Below, one piece after another: positions 45,462-56,355 of a stretch of DNA of 64,000 nt. The notes beneath the pieces are model-generated. The model was not told the DNA's origin. It searched no databases and worked only from the letters and a program-made list of their open reading frames with translations. Every line of letters begins with the position of its first letter. Positions within the stretch are counted from its first letter, which is position 1. The stretch is from Bromus sterilis (Eukaryota > Streptophyta > Magnoliopsida > Poales > Poaceae). Both the position numbers and the translations under genes were made by a program. Location: contig OX465601.1 of the NCBI GenBank assembly GCA_950022295.1, positions 71,247,501 through 71,311,500 of the forward strand. Reading direction: 5' to 3'.

Positions 45462-46155
45462 TCACTTTTATAAGAGGTGAGACTTTCTGCTCTATATATC
45501 GCCGGTTTGTTGGTAAGACTTGATCAACCTTGCTAACTAACATGTTTTATATAGATAAAAAGTGGAGCTTGTTATGTATTCATTTGCTTTAGATCTTGTT
45601 CTCTTTGTTGTACCAACTTTATATGTTTTTGAAGCTTCACTTTTCTAACCACTGCTTTAAGTTTTCAGAAAGTTTCGCAGCTTTTTGAACCTCGATTTTT
45701 TTTCAACAGTGAAGTTGTCAGAAAAATTCCACAAAAATAAAAATCAAAGTTTCCACGACAAAAGTGACCCAGGGGCACCTAGGGCTGACTAGGGGGCCCA
45801 ACAGTGGCCCAGGCGGCTAGTTGGCGCGGCCTGCCCCCTGGCTGCGCCCACAGGGTAGCCAGCCAGGTACTTCTTCCTCCCTTCTCTTCCTCTCTCTCCA
45901 AAAACACGAGTTCTGCACTTGGACTTGCGTTCTTGCTGTTTTGGAGGCGATTTTCGATCTCTCTCCTCAACCCATCATTTGAGCTGAGATTTTGAGCAAA
46001 TACTCCCTGGTATGTGACTCCTCCATCCCTCCAATTAGATTTTTGATTGGTGGCTTCATTTGTGAGTATTTAGAAGTTCTTGGTGTTGTTCATTTGAGCT
46101 TGCATGCATGTGTAGAAATTTATTTTCCAAGTTTTGATGCAAGTTTATGCCTTAG
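45462..46155 (+). other. Leader between protease and ORF2 of B2
   Basis: No gene. It contains a degenerate GC inverted repeat near 45815-45848 (GGCGCGGCC...GGCTGCGCC) and a pyrimidine-rich stretch. Homologous to 39025-39737 of B1. Confidence 0.5.
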
Positions 46156-46229
46156 GTAAGTGAGTAGAGTAGTTTGTCTCAACTCACGTTGCTTAAATCC
46201 TTGTTTTTGTGAATTGTCAAAAATTTCAG
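46156..46229 (+). other. Candidate 74 nt intron before B2 ORF2
   Basis: AG|GTAAGTGAG donor and AATTTCAG acceptor, ending two bases before the ATG at 46232. Length and ends match the B1 copy. Confidence 0.45.
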
Positions 46230-46231
46230 AA

Positions 46232-47407
46232 ATGAGTTTGCTAGGAAAAACAAAGGGGTGGCTTGGGAAGAAGAAGCCTGAGTGCATCAATCGAGTTACT
46301 AGAGCTGCAGATTCACCCTCAGCTGCTCTGGTGAGCTATAATGAAGATCATGTGCCCCTAGGACTGCTGGAAGACAAAAGTCTGGCACGCGCAATGACAT
46401 ATTCGTGCTATGCTTTCCTTGAAGCTGCAGGAATTAAGGAGGAATTTTACGACCTTTGTGCTAATGCAGGTTTGACACGGCTAGCAACATGCCGTGTTGT
46501 TCAGTATCATAAACTCACCTCCTGTTTTATTAATAGTTTCAGATATAATCATGATGCTGGTATTATTGAGTTTAAAATTTACAATGATTATTTGACCATG
46601 TCCTTGGCAAGATTTTGTGAAATAATAGGTGTGCCGAACGTTGGACAGATGACAAAGATGAACAGTCAGCCCTCCGAGATGAGGACTCTCTTCAACTCTC
46701 TTTGCAGCCAGGAGATGAGGGATATTCAGCGTTCGAAGATTTCCAGCATCTTATTCCCCCACCTTAGGTATTTCGCGTATTTTATTGCTATAGGGGTGTT
46801 AGCCATCTTTGCGAACGCCCTCTCAGGGGAGAGTAAGTATAATGTGGGTGCCTTAATTTCTCGCCGCCTTGTTGCTAATGGCAACAAGGGGGATCTCTAT
46901 GGTGTAGTTTACGCCACACTTATTCTTGAGTCTCTTAATGGCACCCCACACCCCGATGATAAGCCTTTTACTTATTTAAACTTTGACCTTGCTGCTATGA
47001 AGAGGCATGAGTTTGTTACCAGGACTTCCGTGTTTGGTAACCTTAATTATATTCTGAGGTTTGAACTGACCAATATTCGGGAGATTCGTCTACCTGGACC
47101 TCTTTGGTTTGATTATACTCGCAGGAGCGGATGGTCCTTCAGCGTTACCCATTTCGATGAGCATGTGGTCCAGCAGTAGTTTCATAACCCCATGGCGGGG
47201 GTTGTGACCGATGAGGAGGAGCATGGTGAGTTTCCACCTTTCCAGGGGGAGACCGTCACCCAGTGGGGTGAAGGGTCTTCTTCTACTTGGGGCGCGGACC
47301 CTTCCTCGTGGGAGGACCCGAGGACTTCCGTGTACGCACCTGAAGCCTCGTACGACCCTTGGACTCACCCGTACCACCCCGGAGCAGGAGGCTCCTGGGG
47401 ACCATAG
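46232..47407 (+). pseudogene. Athila ORF1-like protein of B2, one nonsense codon
   Basis: ATG at 46232 (MSLLGKTKGWLGKKKPE). It is open to TAG at 47177-47179 (315 codons), then continues in the same frame (MAGVVTDEEEHGEFPPFQ) to 47407, giving about 391 codons in all. Compared with B1, the middle frame is intact (KLTSCFINSFRYNHDAGIIE), and a segment of roughly 10 codons around GVLAIFANALSG is shorter. The stop follows two CAG codons and may be a CAG-to-TAG change. Family assignment is as for B1 ORF2 and equally unsearched. The hydrophilic N-terminal WLGKKK segment and the acidic tail are conserved between copies. Confidence 0.65.
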
Positions 47408-47420
47408 TAGTTGTTGCCAA

Positions 47421-47450
47421 CTTAGGCCAAAAGCCTAAGCTTGGGGGAGT
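47421..47450 (+). repeat. Internal PPT-like copy with hairpin, B2
   Basis: CTTAGGC-CAAAA-GCCTAAG (47421-47439), overlapping CTAAGCTTGGGGGAGT (47435-47450), 14 bases after the ORF2 end. Confidence 0.65.
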
Positions 47451-49138
47451 ACGTGCCCTTCTCCCTTTTCCATTTTATTATCCGTTTTATTTTGTTCGCT
47501 TTGATCTTTTCGAAGTTTTTGCCCGTTTTTCTTTGTTCTTTTAATTTTCAGAAACAACAAATAAGATTTCTCCTTTCTTTTGTTTTCGTTAAGCCTTTAA
47601 AAATCCCAAAAAGATTTTCCTTTCTCTCTTTAGTTTGCTTTGTTTCCAGAGTTCAGCTTGTAGCAACAAGGAAAACCGGTATGAAATCTTCTTGTTTCTA
47701 CTTTTGTACATATGCATGTACTTATGATCTAGAGACCAGCTTGTAGCGACATAGTGCTATGTTTACAATGCTTTCCCAGTGGTTCATGCTTTCTTTGTGG
47801 CCGATCTCAAATAGCTGGAGTTCATAATGTGTTGTTGAAATGATTTGCATGCATTGCATTGTTCATGGTTTTTCATATTGAAGTGGTATTTCCCTTCGGA
47901 GAATTCTTGGATTGACTTGGCACATGCTCACACATGTTTATGACTAAAAAGTATATCATGCCTTGATGATCTTTTTGTTTCAGAATAGTTATATCACTTT
48001 CATGCCCGATTCAATGTTGCTTTGTCGCTCTGCATGATTATGACTTTTATTGCTCTCTAGTTGGTCGCTTCCCAGTCTTTTGCTAGCGTTCACTCACACT
48101 AAGCGGAATTCTGCTTGTGCATCCAAACTCCTTTTCAAACAAGTTATTCCACCTGAGTCCACCATACCTTCCTATATATGGTATTTACCTGCCATCCCTA
48201 ACTTAGACTTTCTTGTGCCATCTCGAAATTTATTCAAAAGCTTCCCTTTTGTAACTGTACAAGCTCATGGTGCGGTGAGGGAAAATCAGTATCTATCATG
48301 CCAAAAATATTGACGGAAGTTTTAACTAGTCATTTAAAAAAAGGAAAGTTACACCTCCCCCATACTTGATGATGGAATGAAATGGGCCAAATGCTGCTAA
48401 TGATAGATGGAACGAGAAACTTCCTTCCATACTTGAGGCAAAATAAAAAGGCACCATAGACCGTCAAATGATAGGTGGATAAGGGAAGAAAAGTGTAAGC
48501 AAAAAAGCATGGGAACCGCCATTAATGTGGTTGGTATGGGAGATATTGAGAGACCTTTACTGTCTACCGTTGACTGGAAAGTTGCGCTTCCCAAATTTTT
48601 TTATCTCTGTTTTCAATACCAAGAACTCTGGTACATGTTTAGTCTTTGCTTCCAACCACGGGTTTTCAATCTCGCCATCAAAAGCCACGGTTCGAGAGTC
48701 TCCCCTTCTTTCTTCAAAGCACCAACTATTGAGAGCATAATTGTCATTCTTAGTGTAACATGCATTGTCCCAAAGTACCACATTGTCTTCTGCATGATTG
48801 TGATATTTTTTGTTCTGAAATTCTTAGTTCTAGTCTCCTTTACAACTCCGGAGGAGTTTCTGCATTTATGTTTTTCTTCTCTCATGGAGGCTAGCGAGAT
48901 ACCACTCTAGTATGTTCAAGCTATGAGCATTGTGATCTTGTCTTGATTTTCAGTAGCATATTATTTACTTTTGGTTGTTTGTGATTGATCACTTGAAAGA
49001 AGGATTGCTTCGTGCATTTTCCTCATAGCATTGTTTCATTACTTGCTAGACTCTTTTCGTAGTACATGCTTATATACATCTTATGAAGCAAAAGAGTTTG
49101 TCAAAGTTTTCTTTGTCGAGTCCAGTTTGTTGAACTGA
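47451..49138 (+). other. Noncoding 3' tail of element B2
   Basis: About 1.7 kb with no gene, homologous to 35965-37697 in the opposite orientation. Moderate divergence and indels from B1. Confidence 0.75.
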
Positions 49139-49176
49139 ATTGCTTGAGGACAAGCAATATGCTAAGCTTGGGGGAG
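49139..49176 (+). promoter_or_regulatory. Terminal hairpin and PPT of element B2
   Basis: ATTGCTTG-AGGA-CAAGCAAT (49139-49158), then GCTAAGCTTGGGGGAGT directly before TGATATGTCT. Confidence 0.8.
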
Positions 49177-49190
49177 TTGATATGTCTGAA
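49177..49190 (+). repeat. B2 3' LTR, first 14 bases
   Basis: TGATATGTCTGAAA, the B LTR start. The LTR resumes at 57987 (AACATATCTACTTTTCC) after element D. Confidence 0.7.
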
Positions 49191-49508
49191 AAGTTGATGG
49201 CGTGGAAGTGATAATGGCTTCTCGCCCTTCATTGGTTACCCCAAGTGGAAGGTGAGATGTAGGATAGCAGCAAATTTCCCCTATGTAGAGGATAGGGTTT
49301 GTCTCCCGTAGGACTCAAAAGAGACAAAGTAGGTGTCAACGGCGCAATTGACGTGGACCTGCACACAACACAAATAACTTTGCTCCCAACAAAGTTCAAA
49401 GAGGTTGTCAATCTCTCTGGTCTTGTTGTTCACAAAGGATCAAACACAAGGGATAATGATAATGGTGATAGCAGCTAGAAAGTAAAAGTAGGAAATAAAA
49501 GAGCGTGT
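49191..49508 (-). repeat. 3' LTR of element D, left part
   Basis: Matches 56356-56675. It ends with CGTGT (49504-49508), the target duplication of the solo LTR. Confidence 0.85.
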
Positions 49509-51181
49509 TGATACACGAGATAACTTCTCGTCCCTCATTGGTTACCCCAAGTGGAAGGTGAGATGTAGCGTAGCGGAAAATTTCCCTTAGCAAAGATGCT
49601 AAGGTTGAGTATTGTCCAGGAGGACTCCAACAGATACAAGTAGGTGGTGAAGTGAACAATTGGCGCCGTTGACAATCTAAGGATTGCTAACTTCACCTGG
49701 ACTTGCACACACAACAGATAGCTTTGCTCCCAACGAGTACAGAGGAGTTGTCAGTTCCTCCGGCCTTGTTGTTTACAAAGGATAAAACGCACGAGATAAT
49801 AATGATAGATAGCAACGAAAAAGTAAATACTGAAAGTAAATTGATAGTGTAAACAGTAGCGGTAATATGGACCGGGGTCCTATGATGTTCACTAGTGATG
49901 TCTCTCTCCCAAAAGACGATAAAATAGCCATGCGAGGTAAACAAATTACAGCTGGGAAATTGACAGGATTATGTGCGCAAACCAATGCTAATTATGCTAA
50001 ACAGAAAGGAAGAGGCTCAAAAGCATGGGCAGTACGCCAAGACAAGTAGACCGAAATCCATCTGCATGTACCTACTAATCATCCACCTCGAGATATCTAT
50101 CCAGAACATCTCGCTGGTATTAAGTTGCGAATCCCACCCAAAGTGTAAACTCAAAGCAACAGACAACTGCATTAAAGAACTTTGCGTAAAGTAAATAATC
50201 CTTGCACCCTTAAGTACAAGCACCGTTGTTTTCCCCCTTGTGGCAACATCACATCCCATAGACTCATGTTTCTGTCACTCAAGCTAGTCATGAGGGGGCA
50301 TGAACCCACAATCATGCATAACGCTCCCTCTTGGAGTCACTACCTACTACTTGGCCAAAGCAATAAATAGCAACAGAGAACATGCAAGAATTACTCAAGA
50401 ACATAAATATAAAAGAAGAGAATCAAATACATAAATCAATAACAATCTGAACATAATCTCATAATCCATCCGATCCCAGCAAACTCAACATAGCAACAAC
50501 AGAAAGATTGCATATGTGCCTCGATCATGTAGGGCATCTCACGAGGTCTAATCCATGAAGAACAAAGAGGGGAGGAGAACATCACATAACTACTGATCAT
50601 AGACCCATGGTCCAAGGTGGACTACTCACGGTTCATCTGGGAAGCATCCATGGTGGTGGAGAAGCTCCCGGAGGTGATTCCTCCCTCCGGCAGGGTGCCA
50701 GGAAGAGGTCTTCTGGTGCTCCTTATCTTGGAAGCGCGGGTGGCGGCGGAACAGAGGAGAGATCGCGAAAAAGGGTTTCGTCCCCGAGGGTTTCTCGTCA
50801 CGGGGAATAAATAGGCGAAAGGGGGCAGCCAGAGGTGGGCCAGGGGCTCCAGGCGCCCCCCTGGCGCGGCCAGGGGTGGGGCCGAGCCCTCTGGCCGCCC
50901 GGGCCCCCTGGCTCCCCTCTGGCCCCTCTCGGGCTCTTCACGAAGCTTCTGGTACGCTGATTTTTCCTATATTTTTCCCGGAATTTTTCTGGTAATTTTA
51001 ATAAGGGGGAAACCTGAAATAGAAAAACCGCAGAAAACAGGAACTGGCACTGGGGTGCACTGAGTTAATAGGTTAGTCCAAATATGATCAAAAGTGTATG
51101 GAAGTTCATCAATATCATAGCAATATCACACAAAAGAGGCATGGAACAAGCAGAAATTATGGATACGTTTTAGACGTATCA
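49509..51181 (-). repeat. Solo LTR of A/D type in the D LTR
   Basis: 1,673 bp with no internal region, flanked by perfect CGTGT (49504-49508 and 51182-51186). On the minus strand it starts TGATACGTCTAAAACG and ends GTGTATCA. It carries the GC box near 50864-50889 with one mismatch. Its formation by LTR-LTR recombination is inferred. Confidence 0.85.
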
Positions 51182-52507
51182 CGTGTAAACAGTGATGACC
51201 GGGGTCCCGTGATGTTCACTAGTGATGTCTCTCTCTCCCAAAAGACGATAAAACTGCTACGCGAGGTAAACAAATCACAGCTGGGCTATTGACAGGATTA
51301 AAAACGCACCGCAACGCTAACTATGCTACAAAGAAAGGACGAGACTCAAAAGCATGGGAAATACGCCAAAATAAGTAGACCAAAATCCAACTGCATCTAC
51401 TACTAATCATCCACCTCGAGATATCTATCCAGAACATCTTGCTGGTACTAAGTTGCGAGCCCCACCCAAAGTGTAAATCCAAAGCAACAGACAACTACAT
51501 TAAAAAGCACTTTGCGTAAAGTAAACAATCCTTGCAACCGCGGTTACGAGCACCGTTGTTGTCCCCCTTGTGGCAACAACACATCCCCTAGACTCATGTT
51601 TCTGTCACTCAAGCTAGTCATCAGGGGGAATGAACCCACAATCGAGCATAACGTTCCCTCTTGGTGTCACTACCTACTACTTGGCCAAAGCAATAAACAG
51701 CAACGGAGAACATGCAAGAATTACTCAAGAACATAAATATAAAAGATAAGAACCAAATATATTACTCAATCACAAACTCAACATAGTCTCATAATCCATC
51801 AGATCCCAGCAAACTAAGCATAGCAACAACATAAATTACATATGTGCCGCGATCATGTAGCGCAGCTCACGAGGTCTAATCCATGAATAACAAAGAGGGG
51901 AGGAGAACATCACATAGCTACTGATCACGGACCCATGGTCCAACGTAGACTACTCACGGATCATCCGGGAAGCGTCCATGGTGGAGGAGAGGCTCCCGGA
52001 GGTCAATCCTCCCTCCAGCAGGGTGCCGGGAAGATGTCTGCTGGCGCTCCCGATCTTGGAAGCGCGGCGGCGGAGGAACAGAGGTGAGATCGTGAAAAAG
52101 AGTTTTTTCCTCGGAAGTTTCACGTCACAGGGAATAAATAGGCGAAGGGGGGCAGCCAGGGGGCTACAAGGTGTCCAGGCGGCCTCCCGGCGTGGCCAAG
52201 CCCTAGGCCGCGGAACCTGGCCGCCTGGGCACCAGGTGGGGCCCCTCTGTCCCTCCTTCAGGACTCCGGAAGCTTCCGTTATGTTGATTTTTTATCTGAT
52301 TTTCCTGAATTTTTGGAGCACTTTTAATATGGGGGAAACCTGAAATAGAAAAACAATAGAAAACAGGAACTAACATTGTGGTATACTGAGTTAATAAGTT
52401 AGTCTAAATATGATCAAAATTGTATGAAAGTGTATTTAGATCATAGAAATATCACACAAAACATGCATGGAGCAAGCAGAAATTATAGATACGTTTGGGA
52501 CGTATCA
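51182..52507 (-). repeat. 3' LTR of element D, right part
   Basis: Starts with the second CGTGT and matches 56671-57986. It ends GGGACGTATCA beside the D PPT. The GC box here is eroded (CGTGGCC...GGCCGCGGA). Confidence 0.85.
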
Positions 52508-52545
52508 ACATCCCCAAGCTTAATTCCTGCTCATCCTCGAGTAGG
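52508..52545 (-). promoter_or_regulatory. Terminal hairpin and PPT of element D
   Basis: Minus strand CCTACTCG-AGGA-TGAGCAGG (52526-52545). The loop-closing pair is G·U instead of the G-C of A. AAGCTTGGGGATG follows next to the LTR. Confidence 0.7.
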
Positions 52546-55343
52546 TAAATGATAACTAGCATAATTTCTGTGGTGACATGCTAACAACCATATAAGAACT
52601 TTGAAAGTAAATCAATCAAGGTATGTAATTCAATTCAAGGCATAACAGGCAAGAGTCTATATTAGCATTGAAACAAGCAACATAAGAACATAAAGGTGCA
52701 AGAGCTCTTGCTGTCCGTGACTCGAATGTCTCCAGATGGTGTTTGCGTGCAAGAAGGGGGATAGGGGAATACGAGAGAAAATATATTTGTTGAGAACTAA
52801 ATCTACTAAAGTTTCACACTTTGTCTTCTTCGGAATCTTATCTTGACTTGTCCCCAGACCACTAGCCAGGTACAAGTCAATTTGATCCACTCCCTTTCGA
52901 TATTTTGAGCACTCATGCAATGGATGAGCATAAGAACGAGAGTTGACACTTAGGATGGAAAAGAGAGAAATATGGTTGAGGAGGAAGACAAAAAGGTGAG
53001 AAAGGCTCACATCAATGAGGACAATCATAGGCGAGAGAAAGCCAAATGATACATATGATGTGAGGAGTCGGGATTGCCATGCAACGGATGTACATATGAG
53101 CTAAGAAAAGCTCTCCAATGAAACTAGTGGGGGTGCATCCAAGTTGCTCGCTCATGAATACCTAGAGCTCGTTTGAGGAGGCTCATCCTTGGAATATGCA
53201 AGCCAAGTTCTATAGTGTGAATGTCCCCACATACCTATATGCATAAATGATCATCTTTATGGAGCACAAAGATAAGAGGGAGTACGAGTGTGGATCTTTC
53301 AAAAGGAATAGTAGTGTTTCCCCTTTCTCTCTTTTTATTTTCTTTTTATACTTTTTTCTATTTTTTTGTATTTTTTGGTGGCCTCAATGGCTCTTTCTAT
53401 TTAACTCTCATTTGTCCTCTTTGGGATATTTTAAATTTGTGCACTTTGGGATCTTTTCCTCACATAAGGGCAACACTCTATTTTACAAGAAGTATAGAAG
53501 ATCTTCACACTTTAGAAGGTACTCGACATAAATAAGATGTAGCTATCATGATGTATGGAAATTTATGCCTCTGCCAGTGTAGCAGGAACATGTAGGACAT
53601 GAAGATCAAGTCATGAATAGGTGGATGTTGCATGGAAATATATCTCAGAAAGGCTATGGAAATGCCTTGATAGGTAGGTATGTTGGCTGTTTTGAGGAAA
53701 GATGTAAGGAGGTTTATGATGACAGATCGTATCATGCCAAGGGTTTGGATGCACCAGCGAGGTGGACGCAAACTCTCGAAGTGAGAAGAGGGTAATGCAT
53801 GATACCAAAGAGGCTAGCAAATATGAGGAGGTGGAAATGTCAACTTTCAATACTTACATTAGTCCGCAGAACTCATGCACTTATTATCGGTAACTCTCAA
53901 TCTAATGAGGAGGTTCACAAAGAGACAAGTACCCCGAGGAGGAGTGTATGCAGGTTTGGTTATCCTTGCGCATCCTCGACTCATGGTACGTGAGTGTACT
54001 CTAATATCCGATCCCTCAAAAGATTAACGATCCATCTAGTAGCTAGAGTTCTCAACTAGTTTTTGTAGGTTTTGAAAATAAACATGGATTGCCCAAAATA
54101 CGACACCTATCACTAATAGGCTAGATCTCTTGACACCAAAAGTTCAAACATTACTCACAAAAATACCTCAAAACTATTGCAAGTTACCACTACAATTGAA
54201 TAGCAACCTCAATTACCTACTTCAAGACAGGACACAACTCAGTGCAACAACCAACTCTCTTAACAGGATAAACATGTAAACTAAAGAGAGTTCCAGAAAA
54301 AAACTAAACTAAACTAAACCTAAAGCTCTTGAAAAAGATAAACATGAAAACTAAGAGCTAAACATGGTAGCATCTACGAAAAGATAAAGAACACACAACA
54401 GAGAAAAGATAAGCATGAAAATCCTATGATGTGTTCTAGTTTAAAGTGGAGCGTGTTTCTCTCCCACACAAAGTATGTTGTGGTCTAACTTGTTATGAAC
54501 ATAAAACAAAGCTAAAGAAAACTAAAAAGGAAACCTAAGAGCGAGACGCTCCAAGCATAGCATATAACGCATGAAGTGATAAAAATATAGTGAGACGGGG
54601 GACGAACTGATGATTGTTGATGGAGAAGAGGATGCATAGGGGCATCCCCAAGCTTAGACGCTTGAGTCTCCTTGAATATTTATTGGGGATGCTTGGGGGC
54701 ATCCCCAAGCTTGAGTGTTTGACACTCCCGGATCTTCTTTAATCATCTTCCCTCGCACACTTGAAAACTCCCTTCATACATAACTCATCATAAGCTGATT
54801 AGAGAGGTTAGTAGCCTTAATAAAATAATTTTCTCCACTAGAAATAAAGGTAATATTGAAGATCTACTGTTTCTCAAGATTGCCAAAAAGTTTTTGCAAA
54901 TAAAAATCAAGCTTAAGGTTTGTAAAAGTGAAGAAAGGGAAAACGTGGCAGAATCTGTGAAAAATAGAACAGAAGGTAGTAAAGAATTTTTTCGGGGTAC
55001 TTATGCAACTCAAATAAAAAAACTCAGAACAGATGAAAGTTTCAAAATTCTATAGAGTATCCTGTGTAAAAAAATCAGCTCAAAAAGATGAACTGGTTAT
55101 TTGTTTTGATTTTTTTCGTCAAGCAGACATAATCTGTTTTCTGGACAACATGTCACAACTTTTGCTTCCCTTATCATAAGAGGCTAGAACATAGCACAAA
55201 GCTTGAAAATAAAGATACAATGATGTTGCTACAGTAGTAACAATCATCAAGACCACTAAAAACATAAGTAAAAACATCTTGGGTTGCCTCCAAACAAGCG
55301 CTTTCTTTTACGCCTTTAAGCTAGGCATAAAGCAAAAGAAGAA
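52546..55343 (-). other. Noncoding 3' tail of element D
   Basis: About 2.8 kb homologous to the tails of A and C, with no gene. The twin hairpins lie at 54628-54649 and 54685-54706. The small ORF of A and C has a stop here. Confidence 0.75.
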
Positions 55344-56111
55344 TCAAAGGTCCCCGAGATCATCGAAGTCATAAAAACCTTCAAATTGATTGTCTACAAG
55401 CTCATACTTATTTTTCCTAGGGAAGAGGTACTTACCTTTCGCTTTTCCACGTAAGCGTATGTGCCCCTTACCAATATCTATGAGGCTTTTCATAGCTCGG
55501 AGGAATTCCTTTCCAAGCATGGTGTTACTTTGGTTTCGCTCCATGACGAAGAAATCCATCGTTGCAACCCTATTAAGGAATGCAACTTGGACTCCTTTTA
55601 CCTTTCCCTTAATCTCTGAAATATCTCCATTAGCATGTTCATGATAAGATGACAATTTATCCATGTCTAGTTTCAAAGAATCATAAACTATTTTTGGCAT
55701 TATAGAAATCATGGATCCAATATCACAAAAAGCAAGGAAGTCTTGGTTAGAGATGCTAATCCTAAAAAAAGGCTCCCAATCATCGTCTATCTCCAACATT
55801 TCTTTCTTGTTGGACTTAAGTTCCTCTACTTTCCCCAAGTCTAGAGCATCCATCCTCTTTTCAATAGTGGCAAGTCTATCTATAACAGTATCAAACCTAT
55901 GATCATAAACAAAATAACTAGATAAACTATGCAAAATATCAGGAGCTCTAGCTTCATCACACTCTAAAAAATCTCCTTCAGCTATAATATGAAGAGAGTG
56001 TTTGCACCACTTAAAAAGACCATGGTAAAAATTTCTAAGCACAATTTTTGTAGGTATCCAAGGCATAATTCTTTTATGTGCTTCAGAAATTCTGTCCCAT
56101 GCCTTCTTCAT
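55344..56111 (-). CDS. Minimal gag-protease-like ORF of element D
   Basis: 255 aa, open from ATG 56111 (MKKAWDRISEAHKRIMPW). Residues 1-70 match only the C-terminal part of a gag domain (A-W-[DE]-R...FYHGL...); the first half of gag seen in element A is absent. Residues 75-115 are charged. A retropepsin-like segment follows, with FCDIGSMISIMPK near residue 130 and MLGKEFLRAMKSLIDIGKG near 200. The first motif is D-I-G-S, and ILGRPFL is replaced by MLGKEFL, so activity is doubtful. Upstream, the plus-strand relative E has a longer start (MLGLGALRESEVLDFHQRDG) that is broken here by a one-base loss. The protein is therefore probably a truncated remnant that happens to stay open. Confidence 0.6.
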   Translation of the reverse strand: MKKAWDRISEAHKRIMPWIPTKIVLRNFYHGLFKWCKHSLHIIAEGDFLECDEARAPDILHSLSSYFVYDHRFDTVIDRLATIEKRMDALDLGKVEELKSNKKEMLEIDDDWEPFFRISISNQDFLAFCDIGSMISIMPKIVYDSLKLDMDKLSSYHEHANGDISEIKGKVKGVQVAFLNRVATMDFFVMERNQSNTMLGKEFLRAMKSLIDIGKGHIRLRGKAKGKYLFPRKNKYELVDNQFEGFYDFDDLGDL

Positions 56112-56331
56112 ATTCTCTCCATCCCTTTGATGGAAATCTAGAACTTCCGATTCCCTCTAACACAAAGTCCTAACATGTTCATCTAAACAAGAAGGACTAC
56201 TAAGAAGCAAGGTAATTTTTTTTTGTGATTGTTGATATAGGACACTAAGATAAAAACTCAAAGGTAAACTAAAAAGACTAAAAAGCAAAGGTAAAAGATA
56301 GTGTGCAACTCCCCTATCTTGGCACTCGGAG

Positions 56332-56349
56332 TCCCCGACAACGGCGCCA
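56332..56349 (-). other. Primer binding site of element D
   Basis: Minus strand TGGCGCCGTTGTCGGGGA; one C-to-T change from the A site. Confidence 0.75.
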
Positions 56350-56355
56350 GAAATT

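Noticed and set aside
46160..46231. Upstream extension of the B2 ORF2 (MSRVVCLNS)
   Set aside because: It needs a GTG start and falls in the candidate intron; the ATG at 46232 is better.
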